Shown here piece after piece: positions 35,133 to 45,592 of a stretch of DNA of 64,000 bases. Under the pieces are notes generated by a model that worked only from the letters and a program-made list of their open reading frames with translations, ran no database searches and had not been told where the DNA came from. The DNA comes from CBDFNC01 sp965249895 (lineage in GTDB: Bacteria > Pseudomonadota > Gammaproteobacteria > Enterobacterales > CBDFNC01), in NCBI GenBank assembly GCA_965249895.1, contig CBDFNC010000002.1:372001-436000 (forward strand), read 5' to 3'. The position numbers were made by a program, and so were the translations under genes. The number at the start of each line of letters is the position of its first letter. The first letter of the stretch is position 1.

Positions 35133-38100
35133 ATGAAATTGTTAGAAGCCGCCGTTAAACAACCCATTACGGTTGCGGTCGCGGTCATATTGTCTGTGAT
35201 TGCGGGTGTTCTCGCATTCGCCAGTGTCCCTATACAGATGACGCCGACTGTTGACTCTGTCGTCGTGTCGGTGACGACCCAATGGGAGAATGCGTCTCCA
35301 TCGGAAATTGAGTCGGACATTGTGACCGAGCAGGAGAAAGTACTGGGCGATGTGACCAGCCTGGCTACCATGACCAGTATCAGCCAATCTGGCCAGGGTC
35401 AGCTAAGGCTTGAGTTTGAAACTGGTGTGAATATCGATCAGGCCATGCAACAGGTGTTGCAGAAACTGAATGAAGTGCCGGGTTATCCAACTGGAGCGAC
35501 AGAGCCTGTAGTCAAAGGGGTTGATCCTGATTCGGTGGATTATATTGCCTGGGTTGGCCTTTCAAGCTCAGATCCCAATTTTGATGCCACTACCTTGTAT
35601 GACTTTATGGAGCGCAGGTTAAGGCCGAGCCTTGAAGGTATTAAAGGGATTTCCGAGGTCGGCATCGTTGGAGCTCGTCAGCGGGAGCTGCAAATTTCGG
35701 TTGATCCCATGGCGCTGGCGAATCGCGGTGTTACCTACAATGAGCTGGTAAATGCTATCCAGGTAAATAACAGAGATTTCTCTGGTGGCAAACTGACGGA
35801 TGGCAAGAATGATATTCGTATCCGAGCCGTGGGCCGGTTTGCCGATGCCAGCGAAGTGGAAAACCTGGTGCTCCGAAGAGATGCCGTTGGACCGGTTTAT
35901 TTACGTGATGTCGCCAAGGTAGTGCCTACCTATAAGGAGATGACCGACTGGGTTAAAGCGCGCGGCGTATTAATGCCATTCTTTAATTTTCAGCTGGCTT
36001 ATGGCGCCAACATGCTGGAAACCATGGGGCTAATTAAAGCCGAGCTGGCCCAGTTAAATCAGCCGGGTGGTTTATTGGAGCAAGAAGCCCAGCGCCTTGG
36101 AATGAACGGCTCCCTGGAATTAGTGCAGGTATGGGATTCTTCCACCTATGTAGAGGAGGCTATTGATTTGGTACAAAGCAATATCCTGATTGGTGGTTTG
36201 CTGGCAACCTTAACCCTGCTGATGTTTTTACGCTCGCTAAGAACCATAGGTGTGATAGCCATTGCGATACCGATTTCCGTTATTGCTTCCGTGGTGGTTC
36301 TGGTCGCCATGGGTCGCTCCATAAATATCGTTTCTTTGGCGGGCATGGCATTTGCCGTGGGTATGGTTATCGATAACTCTATCGTGGTTATTGAAAATAT
36401 ATTCCGGCATCTGGAAATGGGCAAAAAATCGAGCCAGGCTGCTGTTGATGGCACAAAAGAAGTGGCGGGAGCGGTATTTGCCTCGACACTCACCACCCTG
36501 GCTGTATTTTTCCCTATTCTGTTTATTCAGGATTCGGCAGGGCAATTGTTCCGTGATATCGCACTGGCCATTATGGCTGCGGTAGGGATCAGCTTTATTG
36601 TTTCCGTTTTGGTTATTCCGACGGCGGCGGCGGGCTTTTTACGCCTCCCTAAAAAGGGCAAAGCAGGCAAACAGTCGGCCTTGGACAAGGTTCCGAATGC
36701 GGTGGCTAAAGTCGTCGGTTTTAGCCTGAAGAGTTGGACGCGGCGGATCGGATTAACCCTTAGTTTTGCCGCTGTGACCTTCGTTGGTATCTACCTCATC
36801 ATGCCTCCAATGGATTATTTACCTAAGGGTAACCGAAATGCCATTTTTGGAATTATGTTGACGCCACCGGGTTATAGCCTGGATCAAATGCATGAAATTG
36901 GTGAGCGTATGGAGTCCACGGTACGGCCTAGTTGGGAGTTTTCCGGTGATCGCTTTGTCGCGGAAAAAGTAGTTCGTGGCACTGAAGCGCCGGATCCGGC
37001 AGATCGCCGGGTAACCATTCCCATCCAGGGAGGGGAAATGCTAGCGCCTGCGTTAGAGCATTACTTCCTGGTGGCGATGGGCGGACGTATGTTTCAGGCT
37101 GCTATTCCGGCTGATCCGACAACAGCGGTGGATTCTATCGATTTGCTTAATAATGCTGCCCGAGGTGCCAATGCGCCGGATGTGATTAACTTTGCATTCC
37201 AGTTTCCTTTGTTCAGCAATGGCGGCTCTACCGGTTCGGCGATTAAGATCGATATGGTTGGCGATAGTCTCGATCAGGTGAGCCAGGGCGCAGCGGCATT
37301 ACTGTTCCAAATTTTTGGTAAATTTGGACCGTATGCGACGGTGCCTGAGCCGGCTAACTTCTTGCTGGCGACACCTGAACTCAGGGTGACGCCACTGGAT
37401 GAGCGGCTGCAAGATCTTAATATGAACCGTAGCGACCTGGGAATGGCTGTAGCGATAAACGGTGATGGTTATACCTTACCAAGGAGCTTCTCCATGGGTG
37501 GGGAACTGAAGGATATTAAAATCATCAGTGAATACGCCACAGGTGCTGAAGCGGTATCTTCTTTGCTTCGAACACCACTGGCAACGCCTGGAGGTGGTGT
37601 AGTGGACCTGGAAAACCTGGCGTTGGTAGAGCGTATTCGCGGGGCCGATCAAATTAAACACGTGAACCGTCAGCGTGCGGTGACCTTGCAGTTCACGCCG
37701 CCAGCTAATCTACCCATGGAGCAAGCCATACAAGTTATTAATGAAATGATTGATGGCTTGCGCAGTGCCGGGGCTATTGCCCCAACGGTGGAAGTCAACC
37801 TGGCAGGTAGCGCAGGTAAGCTAAATGATATTAAGCTGGCGCTGATGGGTGATGGTAGCCTGTTTGGTACAGTCACCAGTTCACTGTTTCTGGCGTTGAT
37901 AGTGGTGTATCTGGTGATGGTGGTTCTGTTCCAAAACTGGATGTATCCACTGGTGATTCTGGTTACAGTGCCGTTGGCGACATTGGGTGGTTTCCTTGGG
38001 TTATCCTGGGTTCACGCCGTCAGTGTATCGAACCGATATCTGCCGGTACAAAACTTGGATGTTCTGACTATTCTCGGTTTTGTTATTTTGGCTGGTGTGG

Positions 38101-38456
38101 TGGTGAATAATGCGATCCTTATCGTGCATCAGGCACTGAACCTGTTGAAGCCGGACTCCAATGGCAAGCTAAGCTTTACACCAAATCAGGCTATCGTGGA
38201 GTCGGTAAAAACACGAGTAAGGCCTATTTTGATGAGTACTCTGACGTCCGTTGGCGGTATGTTGCCTCTGGTGTTAATGCCGGGTGCTGGCTCTGAATTG
38301 TATCGCGGTTTAGGGGCTGTAGTGGTTGGCGGGTTATTACTGGCGACCGTGTTCACATTGTTCCTGGTGCCCGCCATTTTATCAATGGTATTTGCTATTC
38401 AGGGTAAGAGAAAACAACCAGTTAGTGAGGTCGAAGGGCAGCTGAGCCAGGCCTAA
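35133..38456 (+). CDS. RND efflux permease (HAE-type, AcrB/MdtB superfamily)
   Basis: 1107 residues with the duplicated 6+6 helix layout and large periplasmic loops. N-terminal VKQPITVAVAVILSVIAGVLAFASVPIQM, the motif TQWENASPSEIESDIV, and TM4 FAVGMVIDNSIVVIENIFRHLE, where the usual Asp-Asp pair is Asp-Asn. Second half has LVTVPLATLGGFLGL and GVVVNNAILIVHQ. A proton-driven drug/solute exporter working with the preceding adaptor. It is somewhat longer than AcrB because of periplasmic insertions. Substrate unknown. A strong terminator follows. Confidence 0.93.
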   Translation: MKLLEAAVKQPITVAVAVILSVIAGVLAFASVPIQMTPTVDSVVVSVTTQWENASPSEIESDIVTEQEKVLGDVTSLATMTSISQSGQGQLRLEFETGVNIDQAMQQVLQKLNEVPGYPTGATEPVVKGVDPDSVDYIAWVGLSSSDPNFDATTLYDFMERRLRPSLEGIKGISEVGIVGARQRELQISVDPMALANRGVTYNELVNAIQVNNRDFSGGKLTDGKNDIRIRAVGRFADASEVENLVLRRDAVGPVYLRDVAKVVPTYKEMTDWVKARGVLMPFFNFQLAYGANMLETMGLIKAELAQLNQPGGLLEQEAQRLGMNGSLELVQVWDSSTYVEEAIDLVQSNILIGGLLATLTLLMFLRSLRTIGVIAIAIPISVIASVVVLVAMGRSINIVSLAGMAFAVGMVIDNSIVVIENIFRHLEMGKKSSQAAVDGTKEVAGAVFASTLTTLAVFFPILFIQDSAGQLFRDIALAIMAAVGISFIVSVLVIPTAAAGFLRLPKKGKAGKQSALDKVPNAVAKVVGFSLKSWTRRIGLTLSFAAVTFVGIYLIMPPMDYLPKGNRNAIFGIMLTPPGYSLDQMHEIGERMESTVRPSWEFSGDRFVAEKVVRGTEAPDPADRRVTIPIQGGEMLAPALEHYFLVAMGGRMFQAAIPADPTTAVDSIDLLNNAARGANAPDVINFAFQFPLFSNGGSTGSAIKIDMVGDSLDQVSQGAAALLFQIFGKFGPYATVPEPANFLLATPELRVTPLDERLQDLNMNRSDLGMAVAINGDGYTLPRSFSMGGELKDIKIISEYATGAEAVSSLLRTPLATPGGGVVDLENLALVERIRGADQIKHVNRQRAVTLQFTPPANLPMEQAIQVINEMIDGLRSAGAIAPTVEVNLAGSAGKLNDIKLALMGDGSLFGTVTSSLFLALIVVYLVMVVLFQNWMYPLVILVTVPLATLGGFLGLSWVHAVSVSNRYLPVQNLDVLTILGFVILAGVVVNNAILIVHQALNLLKPDSNGKLSFTPNQAIVESVKTRVRPILMSTLTSVGGMLPLVLMPGAGSELYRGLGAVVVGGLLLATVFTLFLVPAILSMVFAIQGKRKQPVSEVEGQLSQA

Positions 38457-38463
38457 TCGAGCA

Positions 38464-38492
38464 AAATGGCCGACCGCTAGGGTCGGCCATTT
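38464..38492 (+). terminator. Terminator of the RND operon
   Basis: Perfect 12-bp stem AAATGGCCGACC/GGTCGGCCATTT with loop GCTAG, seven bases after the stop codon; A/T-rich ends on both sides allow bidirectional action. Confidence 0.8.
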
Positions 38493-38831
38493 CTACCTGC
38501 AATAGCGAATTTTGTACTCTTTCTGTTTTCTACTTAACTAAATATCGAATTCACCCTTCTATACCTATTTGGCTATTCATCCAAAAGCTCTGCGCTGGAG
38601 GCTCTTTGGCATTACTTATTGTGTTTTCTGCATGGACTATATGATTGGATCTGCGGTTAAGGTTTTAGAGGGCGTCGCTGGGATTTAAGTTTCATGAAAA
38701 ATAACAAACTGGAGTCAGCGATTCTTCGCCACTTCAGCCTCAATCTGTATTCTTTACTCCTCCAGCCGCTGTTCAGTAATTCTGCCCGTGTTAGAGCTGC
38801 TGGACTATACACGGGCGTGCGCTTCGTTGGC
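38493..38831. other. Non-coding stretch
   Basis: About 340 bases between the RND terminator and a small membrane-protein gene on the opposite strand. No supportable gene, RNA or repeat seen. Confidence 0.35.
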
Positions 38832-39242
38832 TTAGCCCTCTTTTACCTCATCCTTGGAAATCACAACGACCAGAGGATTAATGGGGGAGAGAGTCGCACC
38901 GGTTAACTTGGCTTTTTTGGCCTTCACGGCTTCCTGTACTTCTTTATTCACTCCTTTGGTCTTAAAGATGCGGATACCCACTAAAGCCAGCACAGAGTAA
39001 GTAGCCACACTGGTGAACTCACTTAACGGCTGGATTTCTGGGTATACAGCCCTGGCGACGCAAAGTATTAGCGTGGCATAAAAGAAGTACACCCAATGAG
39101 ATTTAAAGGTGATGGTAACTTCTGTTTCGGTTTCAGCGCGTTCGTAAAAAAAGTTCATAATGTTATTGTTGCCGGTAACGGCATATATCCTTAATACAAC
39201 CCAAGGGATATCCCAATACATACTCGTATTAAACTGGGACAT
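38832..39242 (-). CDS. Hypothetical small membrane protein
   Basis: 136 residues with two predicted membrane helices (WVYFFYATLILCVARAVY, about 48-66, and SVATYSVLALVGIRIF, about 76-92) and a Lys-rich C-terminal tail. No family recognised. It lies alone between the RND operon and the tRNA-derived repeat array. Confidence 0.5.
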   Translation of the reverse strand: MSQFNTSMYWDIPWVVLRIYAVTGNNNIMNFFYERAETETEVTITFKSHWVYFFYATLILCVARAVYPEIQPLSEFTSVATYSVLALVGIRIFKTKGVNKEVQEAVKAKKAKLTGATLSPINPLVVVISKDEVKEG

Positions 39243-39399
39243 TTTATGACACTTTTTACCCTAATCGTGTAGCTATAACAAGTTTTGTTAGTGAAGGGGA
39301 GCTAGAAGGAACTGAACATGACGCTTTTAAAGGACGTTAGACTGAGGCATTGGACTATCCCTTGAGTAAGGAATGACGAAGAGCTTAACCGAAACAAGC

Positions 39400-40587
39400 T
39401 CGAATGCGTAATTCAGGCTTTTTTAATTTGGTTGCGGGAGCTGGATTTGGCCTGGGCGGCATCCCGTGGCGGCCTTCGCTGGCTTAATGAAGGGCTGAGC
39501 CCGACGCAGCCTGTTAGAAAGACACTGGTTTCCCATTTTCATGGGAATGACGGCGTTAAACGCAAAAAGCCTGAATCACTTGCGTAATTCAGGCTTCTTT
39601 AATTTGGTTGTGGGAGCCGGATTTGGCCTGGGCGGCATCCCGCAACGACCTTCGCTGGCTAATGAAGAGCTGAGCCCGGCGCAGCCTGTTAGAAAGACAC
39701 TGGTTTCCCATTTTCATGGGAATGACGGCGTTAAACGCAAAAAGCCTGAATCACTTGCGTAATTCAGGCTTCTTTAATTTGGTTGCGGGAGCCGGATTTG
39801 AACCGATGACCTTCGCTGGCTAATGAAGAGCTGAGCCCGACGCAGCCTGTTAGAAAGACACTGGTTTCCCATTTTCATGGGAATGACGGCGTTAAACGCA
39901 AAAAGCCTGAATCACTTGCGTAATTCAGGCTTCTTTAATTTGGTTGCGGGAGCCGGATTTGAACCGATGACCTTCGCTGGCTAATGAAGAGCTGAGCCCG
40001 ACGCAGCCTGTTAGAAAGACACTGGTTTCCCAGTTTCATGGGAATGACGGCGTTAAACGCAAAAAGCCTGAATCACTTGCGTAATTCAGGCTTTTATAAA
40101 TTTGGTTGCGGGAGCCGGATTTGAACCGATGACCTTCGCTGGCTAATGAAGAGCTGAGCCCGACGCAGCCTGTTAGAAAGACACTGGTTTCCCATTTTCA
40201 TGGGAATGACGGCGTTAAACGCAAAAAGCCTGAATCACTTGCGTAATTCAGGCTTCTTTAATTTGGTTGCGGGAGCCGGATTTGAACCGATGACCTTCGC
40301 TGGCTAATGAAGAGCTGAGCCCGACGCAGCCTGTTAGAAAGACACTGGTTTCCCAGTTTCATGGGAATGACGGCGTTAAACGCAAAAAGCCTGAATCACT
40401 TGCGTAATTCAGGCTTTTATAAATTTGGTTGCGGGAGCCGGATTTGAACCGATGACCTTCGCTGGCTAATGAAGAGCTGAGCCCGACGCAGCCTGTTAGA
40501 AAGACACTGGTTTCCCATTTTCATGGGAATGACGGCGTTAAACGCAAAAAGCCTGAATCACTTGCGTAATTCAGGCTTTTATAAATT
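39400..40587 (-). repeat. Tandem array of seven degenerate tRNA-fMet 3' halves
   Basis: Seven head-to-tail units begin (GGTTG of the CCA end) at 39430, 39606, 39781, 39942, 40104, 40265 and 40427, and run directly into an intact tRNA-fMet at 40588. The first two steps are 176 and 175 bp, the later ones 161-162 bp. Each unit has a tRNA 3' acceptor strand plus T-arm and an AGCCCGACG piece of the anticodon stem. The anticodon loop and 5' half are replaced by CTGGCTAATGAAGAGCTG and CAGCCTGTTAGAAAGACACT. A TTCCCATTTTCATGGGAA hairpin and an AAGCCTGAAT...ATTCAGGCTT terminator complete each unit. The two outermost units also have an altered T-loop (TTTGGCCTGG). Confidence 0.85.
40546..40580 (-). terminator. 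Intrinsic terminator of tRNA-fMet copy 1
   Basis: On the minus strand AAAAGCCTGAATTA-CGCAAG-TGATTCAGGCTTTTT: a stem followed by a T-run, eight bases after the tRNA 3' end. The same hairpin closes every degenerate unit and precedes the other two intact copies. Confidence 0.85.
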
Positions 40588-40664
<77 letters not shown>

Positions 40665-41251
40665 TCCGATGGCGTGCATAATAGTGATTTCTAAATTTAA
40701 CACAAGGGTTATTTGGAAAATTTTTTTTGATTGCTGCTTATTCAGCCTATATAAGCGTTTAGTAGGTTTTATTTGCAGTATAACGCGGCAAGCTTATTTC
40801 CGGTTCATACGGCATACCACAGGAAGCCGGTATGTCGAACCATCAAACTCTATAGGTAAACTCAAAAAATATCGCGGCAGGAACATCAAAGGCGATTGAT
40901 TTTTCGGCGCTACTTCCACGATCTTTAATCTCTAGCCTCCGATTTGTGTGTATGTTGTAGGAGCGGAGCAGAAGGAAACTTTGGGCCGAACCAGTGCTTT
41001 AGGGTTTCGATTTTAAGTGTTGGCTGATAAACGTCAAAGCAGGGAACATACGTAAGTTAGTCCTGTCTGAGTGACTTGGACGTTTTTACTGATCTTTCAG
41101 ATGGCGGCTCTTGCTGGTTCTCGATGTACTGATGCGAAGTGTAAGCTGGGAAAATGTGAAAGGTATTTCCCCCACACGTATTCCCGGTGATTTGTTTTCG
41201 CGTTAAACGCAAAAAGCCTGAATCACTTGCGCAATTCAGGCTTTTATAATT
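40665..41251. other. Spacer between tRNA-fMet copies 1 and 2
   Basis: About 590 bases with no supportable protein gene. Holds the copy-1 promoter and, at 41203-41250, the CGTTAAACGCAAAAAGCCTGAAT-type terminator that closes copy 2. Confidence 0.5.
40678..40705 (-). promoter_or_regulatory. Promoter of tRNA-fMet copy 1
   Basis: Minus strand: TTGTGT (-35), 16-bp spacer, TATTAT (-10), then a GC-rich discriminator GCACGCC, typical for stringently controlled stable RNA. The same block is conserved upstream of copy 2 and, slightly changed (TTGCTT..TAGTAT), upstream of copy 3. Confidence 0.7.
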
Positions 41252-41328
<77 letters not shown>

Positions 41329-41470
41329 TCCGATGGCGTGCATAATAGTGATTTCTAAAATTAACACAAGGGTTATTTTGGATTCTTGGTTTGATTGCTT
41401 GATATTTGCTCTGAAAGCGGTCTGCTTAGATGCTTTAACCAAATAAAGCTACAAAGCCAGAGGTTAGCTG

Positions 41471-44419
41471 TTATGTTTTGAGCCCCAGTAAGGAGCTAAA
41501 GTTATTTGTTTTTAATAATTGTGTAATATCTGCCACGGGCAAAGGTTTGCTTAAATAGTAACCTTGTAAATAGGTACAGTTTTTTTCTGTAAGCCAGTTC
41601 GCCTGCTCCAGCGTTTCAACGCCTTCGGCAACCACATCGAGATTAAAATTATTGGCCATTTCAATGATGGTGGCGACAATTTTTGCATCGTCTGGGTCTG
41701 AAGTGAGGTGTTGCACAAAACTCTGGTCAATTTTTAGTGTTTTAATTGGAAAGCGCTTCAAATAACTTAGTGAGGAGTAACCTGTACCAAAGTCGTCCAT
41801 AGAAATATCAATGCCAAGATTATTGATCTTTTCCATTACAGAAATCGCGTAATCAATGTTGTCCATTAACATGCTTTCGGTTATTTCAAACTCTATATTT
41901 TTGGCATATAGCTGATATTCGCTTAACAGGCTTTGAATATTGTCAAAAAGGTTTTCATCGAGGAATTGATATGCGCTCAGGTTTATCGCTACTTGAAGTT
42001 GTTCATAGCCCATTTCAATCCAGGTTTTTATTTGCTGGCAGCACTGTCTTAAAATTAGCTTTCCAAGCGGGATAATCAAACCACAGGCTTCCGCCATTGG
42101 AATAAATATCCCGGGGGAGACAAATCCCAGCTCAGGATCTATCCACCGGGCAAGTGCTTCCAGGCCTTTGATTTCACCCGTAATGGGACAGACCTTTGGT
42201 TGGTAATGTAGGCTAATTGCATCATTTTCTATTGCCTTGCGAAGTGCAAGCTCCATCTTCATATGTTGCTCCACTTGGGAGTTCATATCTTGATGGTAAA
42301 ATTTGATATTGTTTTTGCCGGCACGTTTGGCTTGTAGGGTAGCAGCTTCTGCATTTTTAACTAACTGATTGGCATTATCGGCATCATCCGGGTATAAGGC
42401 GACCCCTAAGCTCGCTGTGACAATTATGTCATGACCTTTAAGTTTGATGGGGAGGGCAACGGAATTTAGAATTTCTTTGGCGCAATGCCCAATAATGTCT
42501 ACATTCTTAACCTTGGAAATAATCACGGCAAACTCATCAGAAGCGAGGCGAGCCAAGGTATCAAAGTGACATTTTGTGGCTCTGAGCCTTTGAGCATAAA
42601 TTTTCAATAATTCATCTCCCTCATCGTGGGAAAAAGACTCGTTTATTTTTTTGAAATCATCTAGATCAATTGTTATTATCGCAATGCGTGACTTCTGTTG
42701 ATGTTCTTTTATGGCGTTGTTCAAACTGTCTTTAAATAGAGAGCGGTTTGCCAGAAGGGTTAATGGATCGCGAAAGGTCAGGAATTTGGCTTTCTTTTCA
42801 ATTGCTTTTTTTTCGGTAATATCGCTAAAAGTGATGAGCCTGTTTGAATCAGATTGGTTTTTATCTAGGGAGGAAATAGAGACTTGGGCCGGAAACACCT
42901 CTCCGTTATTGCGCTCAGTCCAGATTTCTCCTTCCCAGCTACCGGTTCGATTAATCTGGCTGGCAACTTTTTCATCTAGCTTTGTTTGTTCGGTCAGGCT
43001 ATTCAATATAGTTGGTTTCTTTCCTAGTACAAGACTGCGGTTTGTAAGGGTGATGGAGGAAAATGCCTGATTGGTTTCCAGGGCTATATTATTTTCATCG
43101 GTGACGATAATCGCTTCGGTGAGTTTCTCAAATACTTCTTCAGTGAGCTTTAATCTTTCTTCTCTTTTACGCTTCTCGCTGATATCCCGGAATACCATAA
43201 CGGCGCCCTTAAACTTTTCGCCCTCCTTCAATGGCGTACAGGTATACTCGATCCAAGATTTCTTGCCGTTGACGTAAACCGCCTTTTCACCCAGGGTGAT
43301 CTCTTTAGACGCTTGGGTTAGAACATTGCCTATGGTGGTTTTTTTGAAGTCTTTTTCTTCTAAGCCAAAGAGATCAATAAACGGAGTGAGCAATACGTTT
43401 CTATCTTGTATATCAAAGTACTTTAAGGCCGAGGGGTTAGCAAAGGTGACAAGGCCGTCAGTATCGAGGCCAATGACGCCGTCCATTACGCCATCGAGTA
43501 ACAGCTGGTTAAACTGGCTGAGAATTATTTGTTGTTGCTGTGATCTTTTCCGTTCGGCTAGCTCATCTTCCAGTTCTTTTTTTGCCCCCAGAATTTTACT
43601 GGCCATGATTTGCATCGTGTCTGCCAGGCGAGTTAACTCGTAGGGGGAGCGTACGTTGGGTGCGCTGTGATACTCACCTCGTTGTAATTGCTCCGCATAA
43701 TTTGTTAACAGTCCCAAGGGAATGGAGATGGAGCGAGAAATAACCAAACCTACTACACAGGCCAGTATAAAATAGCCAAAACTAAAAACAATATTGATAA
43801 ATTTGTTTTCGTTCAGGTAACCCCTTAGCTTGACCTCTGCCTTGACTACCTTATCCAGGCTTCTTTGTGTGGCTTGTTTGACCTGAGCTTGAAACTCCCT
43901 CGAGTGCTGGCGCCATTGGTTATAGACATTTTTAAGTTTTGGGTGGTTTATATCCTTAAATTGAAAAATCAGTAAACTCAGTCGGTCAGAAATTTCAGCA
44001 TAACTGTCAAACTCAGACTTCAGTTGATTGACTCTTTGCAGATCTTGGTTTTTACCATTGAAATACTTGGTGTGGTATGGGTCGTCTGCGGCATGTTCAG
44101 TTTTTTTTAGTTGAGCTTCCCAGAGTACAAGATTTCTCAAGATGCCGTTGAGCGCCAATTTTGCCTGTTCCAGTCCATATTCCAGGTCCTGGTCTTCATT
44201 TGCAGCACCGGAGGCTAAAGCCTCTCTAATGTTGGATTTATTCCGCTGCAGTAGAAAATTAATATCGGAGGAGTATTTAAGTTGGGTGATGTATTGTTTT
44301 ACTTCGTGTGAAAGCTCGTGCTCTAACTGATCTATTTGCCAGGCCGAAAACATGCCGGCACTGCCGGAAAACAAGGCCATTAGGGCAAAACCTAAAATGA
44401 GCGTTACTGAGATTTTCAT
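41471..44419 (-). CDS. Membrane-bound HAMP-PAS-PAS-GGDEF-EAL cyclic-di-GMP regulator
   Basis: 982 residues: TM1 (about 3-27), a periplasmic helical sensor, TM2 (about 208-230), HAMP (SRSISIPLGLLTNYAEQLQRGEY), two PAS domains (about 300-415 and 425-545), GGDEF (about 555-715) and EAL (about 725-975). The GGDEF motif is degenerate (LASDEF), so diguanylate-cyclase activity is doubtful. The EAL domain keeps its main metal and catalytic residues: EALARW, AINLSAYQF, EFEITESML, DDFGTGYSSL, KIDQSFV and VAEGVETLEQ. The likely role is a c-di-GMP phosphodiesterase with sensory input. It stands alone between tRNA genes. Confidence 0.93.
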   Translation of the reverse strand: MKISVTLILGFALMALFSGSAGMFSAWQIDQLEHELSHEVKQYITQLKYSSDINFLLQRNKSNIREALASGAANEDQDLEYGLEQAKLALNGILRNLVLWEAQLKKTEHAADDPYHTKYFNGKNQDLQRVNQLKSEFDSYAEISDRLSLLIFQFKDINHPKLKNVYNQWRQHSREFQAQVKQATQRSLDKVVKAEVKLRGYLNENKFINIVFSFGYFILACVVGLVISRSISIPLGLLTNYAEQLQRGEYHSAPNVRSPYELTRLADTMQIMASKILGAKKELEDELAERKRSQQQQIILSQFNQLLLDGVMDGVIGLDTDGLVTFANPSALKYFDIQDRNVLLTPFIDLFGLEEKDFKKTTIGNVLTQASKEITLGEKAVYVNGKKSWIEYTCTPLKEGEKFKGAVMVFRDISEKRKREERLKLTEEVFEKLTEAIIVTDENNIALETNQAFSSITLTNRSLVLGKKPTILNSLTEQTKLDEKVASQINRTGSWEGEIWTERNNGEVFPAQVSISSLDKNQSDSNRLITFSDITEKKAIEKKAKFLTFRDPLTLLANRSLFKDSLNNAIKEHQQKSRIAIITIDLDDFKKINESFSHDEGDELLKIYAQRLRATKCHFDTLARLASDEFAVIISKVKNVDIIGHCAKEILNSVALPIKLKGHDIIVTASLGVALYPDDADNANQLVKNAEAATLQAKRAGKNNIKFYHQDMNSQVEQHMKMELALRKAIENDAISLHYQPKVCPITGEIKGLEALARWIDPELGFVSPGIFIPMAEACGLIIPLGKLILRQCCQQIKTWIEMGYEQLQVAINLSAYQFLDENLFDNIQSLLSEYQLYAKNIEFEITESMLMDNIDYAISVMEKINNLGIDISMDDFGTGYSSLSYLKRFPIKTLKIDQSFVQHLTSDPDDAKIVATIIEMANNFNLDVVAEGVETLEQANWLTEKNCTYLQGYYLSKPLPVADITQLLKTNNFSSLLGLKT

Positions 44420-44513
44420 AGTTGACTGGCTTGAGATAGCTACGTCTATAAATATAGCCGAGGAGACGATGTAGTAACGGAAGTGAGCGCTTAACTGACA
44501 GGGCCTGTTGTTT

Positions 44514-44865
44514 GGTCGCTGTAGCTGATTTGGCCTGGGCGGCTTCCCGTAACGGCCTTCGCTGGCTTAATGAAGAGCTGAGCCCGACGCAGCCTGTTAG
44601 AAAGGCACTGGTTTCCCATTTTCATGGGAATGACGGCTTTAGAACGCAAGAAGCCTGAATCACTTGCGTAATTCAGGCTTCTTTAATTTGGTTGCGGGAG
44701 CTGGATTTGGCCTGGTCGGCATCCCGCAATGACCTTCGCTGGCTAATGAAGAGCTGAGCCCGACGCAGCCCGTTAGAAAGACACTGGTTTCCCATTTTCA
44801 TGAGAATGACGGCTTTAGAACGCAAAAAGCCTGAATCACTTGCGTAATTCAGGCTTTTTTAAATT
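44514..44865 (-). repeat. Two further degenerate tRNA-fMet-derived units
   Basis: The same unit as the 39.4-40.6 kb array, here two copies of the longer (about 176 bp) variety with TTTGGCCTGG in place of the T-loop, running into intact copy 3. The outer one has lost its GCGGGAGC start. Each carries the TTCCCATTTTCATG.GAA hairpin and AGCCTGAAT...ATTCAGGCTT terminator. Confidence 0.8.
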
Positions 44866-44942
<77 letters not shown>

Positions 44943-45039
44943 TCCGATGGCGTGCATACTAGTGACTTCAGAATTAAAAGCAAGGGTTATTTAGGATTAT
45001 TGGTTTGGTTGCTGATTATTTACTCTACTTGGGCTTGGC

Positions 45040-45592
45040 CGTAGCGATAGGGGGTCCTCATCGGCCTTATATCTTACCAAGTTTTTCTATTCCCTGGTTC
45101 GATTTAGTTCACCATTTAACTGACGTGTAGTTTTCCGGCGAGGGCATACCAAAGAACATTGGCTTCCCTTGTTTAAGGGAACGACTGAGATGGTGTTGGC
45201 GGGGTTGATAAAATACGAGTGGCCATTGGAGGGATCCCGCCAGTGGCGCATAAAGAGAAGCTGAGGACCTTGCTCGATGAAGATCTTAAGCAATATAAGG
45301 AGAGCTGGGCTGCGGCTGGTACACCATTATCGGTTTTCTTAATGCCGGTAGACTACAGCCTCTGACCTATGCTGGTTGGCTGGACTTGGCGGAGTAGTTT
45401 TAGATACAGGGTTGGCAAGTATTGTGCTCGTAATATTTGCTTAACAAGTTCTGCCCCTACAGATCTATCAGAATTTATTACCCGAATTTAACCAGTCCCT
45501 ATAAACAGCTTGAGTGTAATCCGGAGTATCGGGCTGGTAATGGCAGATAGAGCTGAGTTTCCGGAATGACCGGTAACTCAGTATTTAAATGA
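45040..45592. other. Non-coding stretch with repeat traces
   Basis: About 550 bases without a supportable gene. TTCCCTTGTTTAAGGGAACGAC (45160-45185, in parts) is a REP-like hairpin. AGATCTATCAGAATTTATTACCCGAATTTAACCAGTCCCT (in parts, about 45459-45505) resembles the segment near 28500. Confidence 0.4.

Noticed and set aside
38694..38906. 70-residue plus-strand frame
   Set aside because: Overlaps the better-supported minus-strand membrane protein gene and has no recognisable features.
39400..40587. CRISPR-like array
   Set aside because: The period is 161-176 bp, the whole unit is repeated with no variable spacers, and the conserved part is a tRNA 3' half. No cas genes are nearby.
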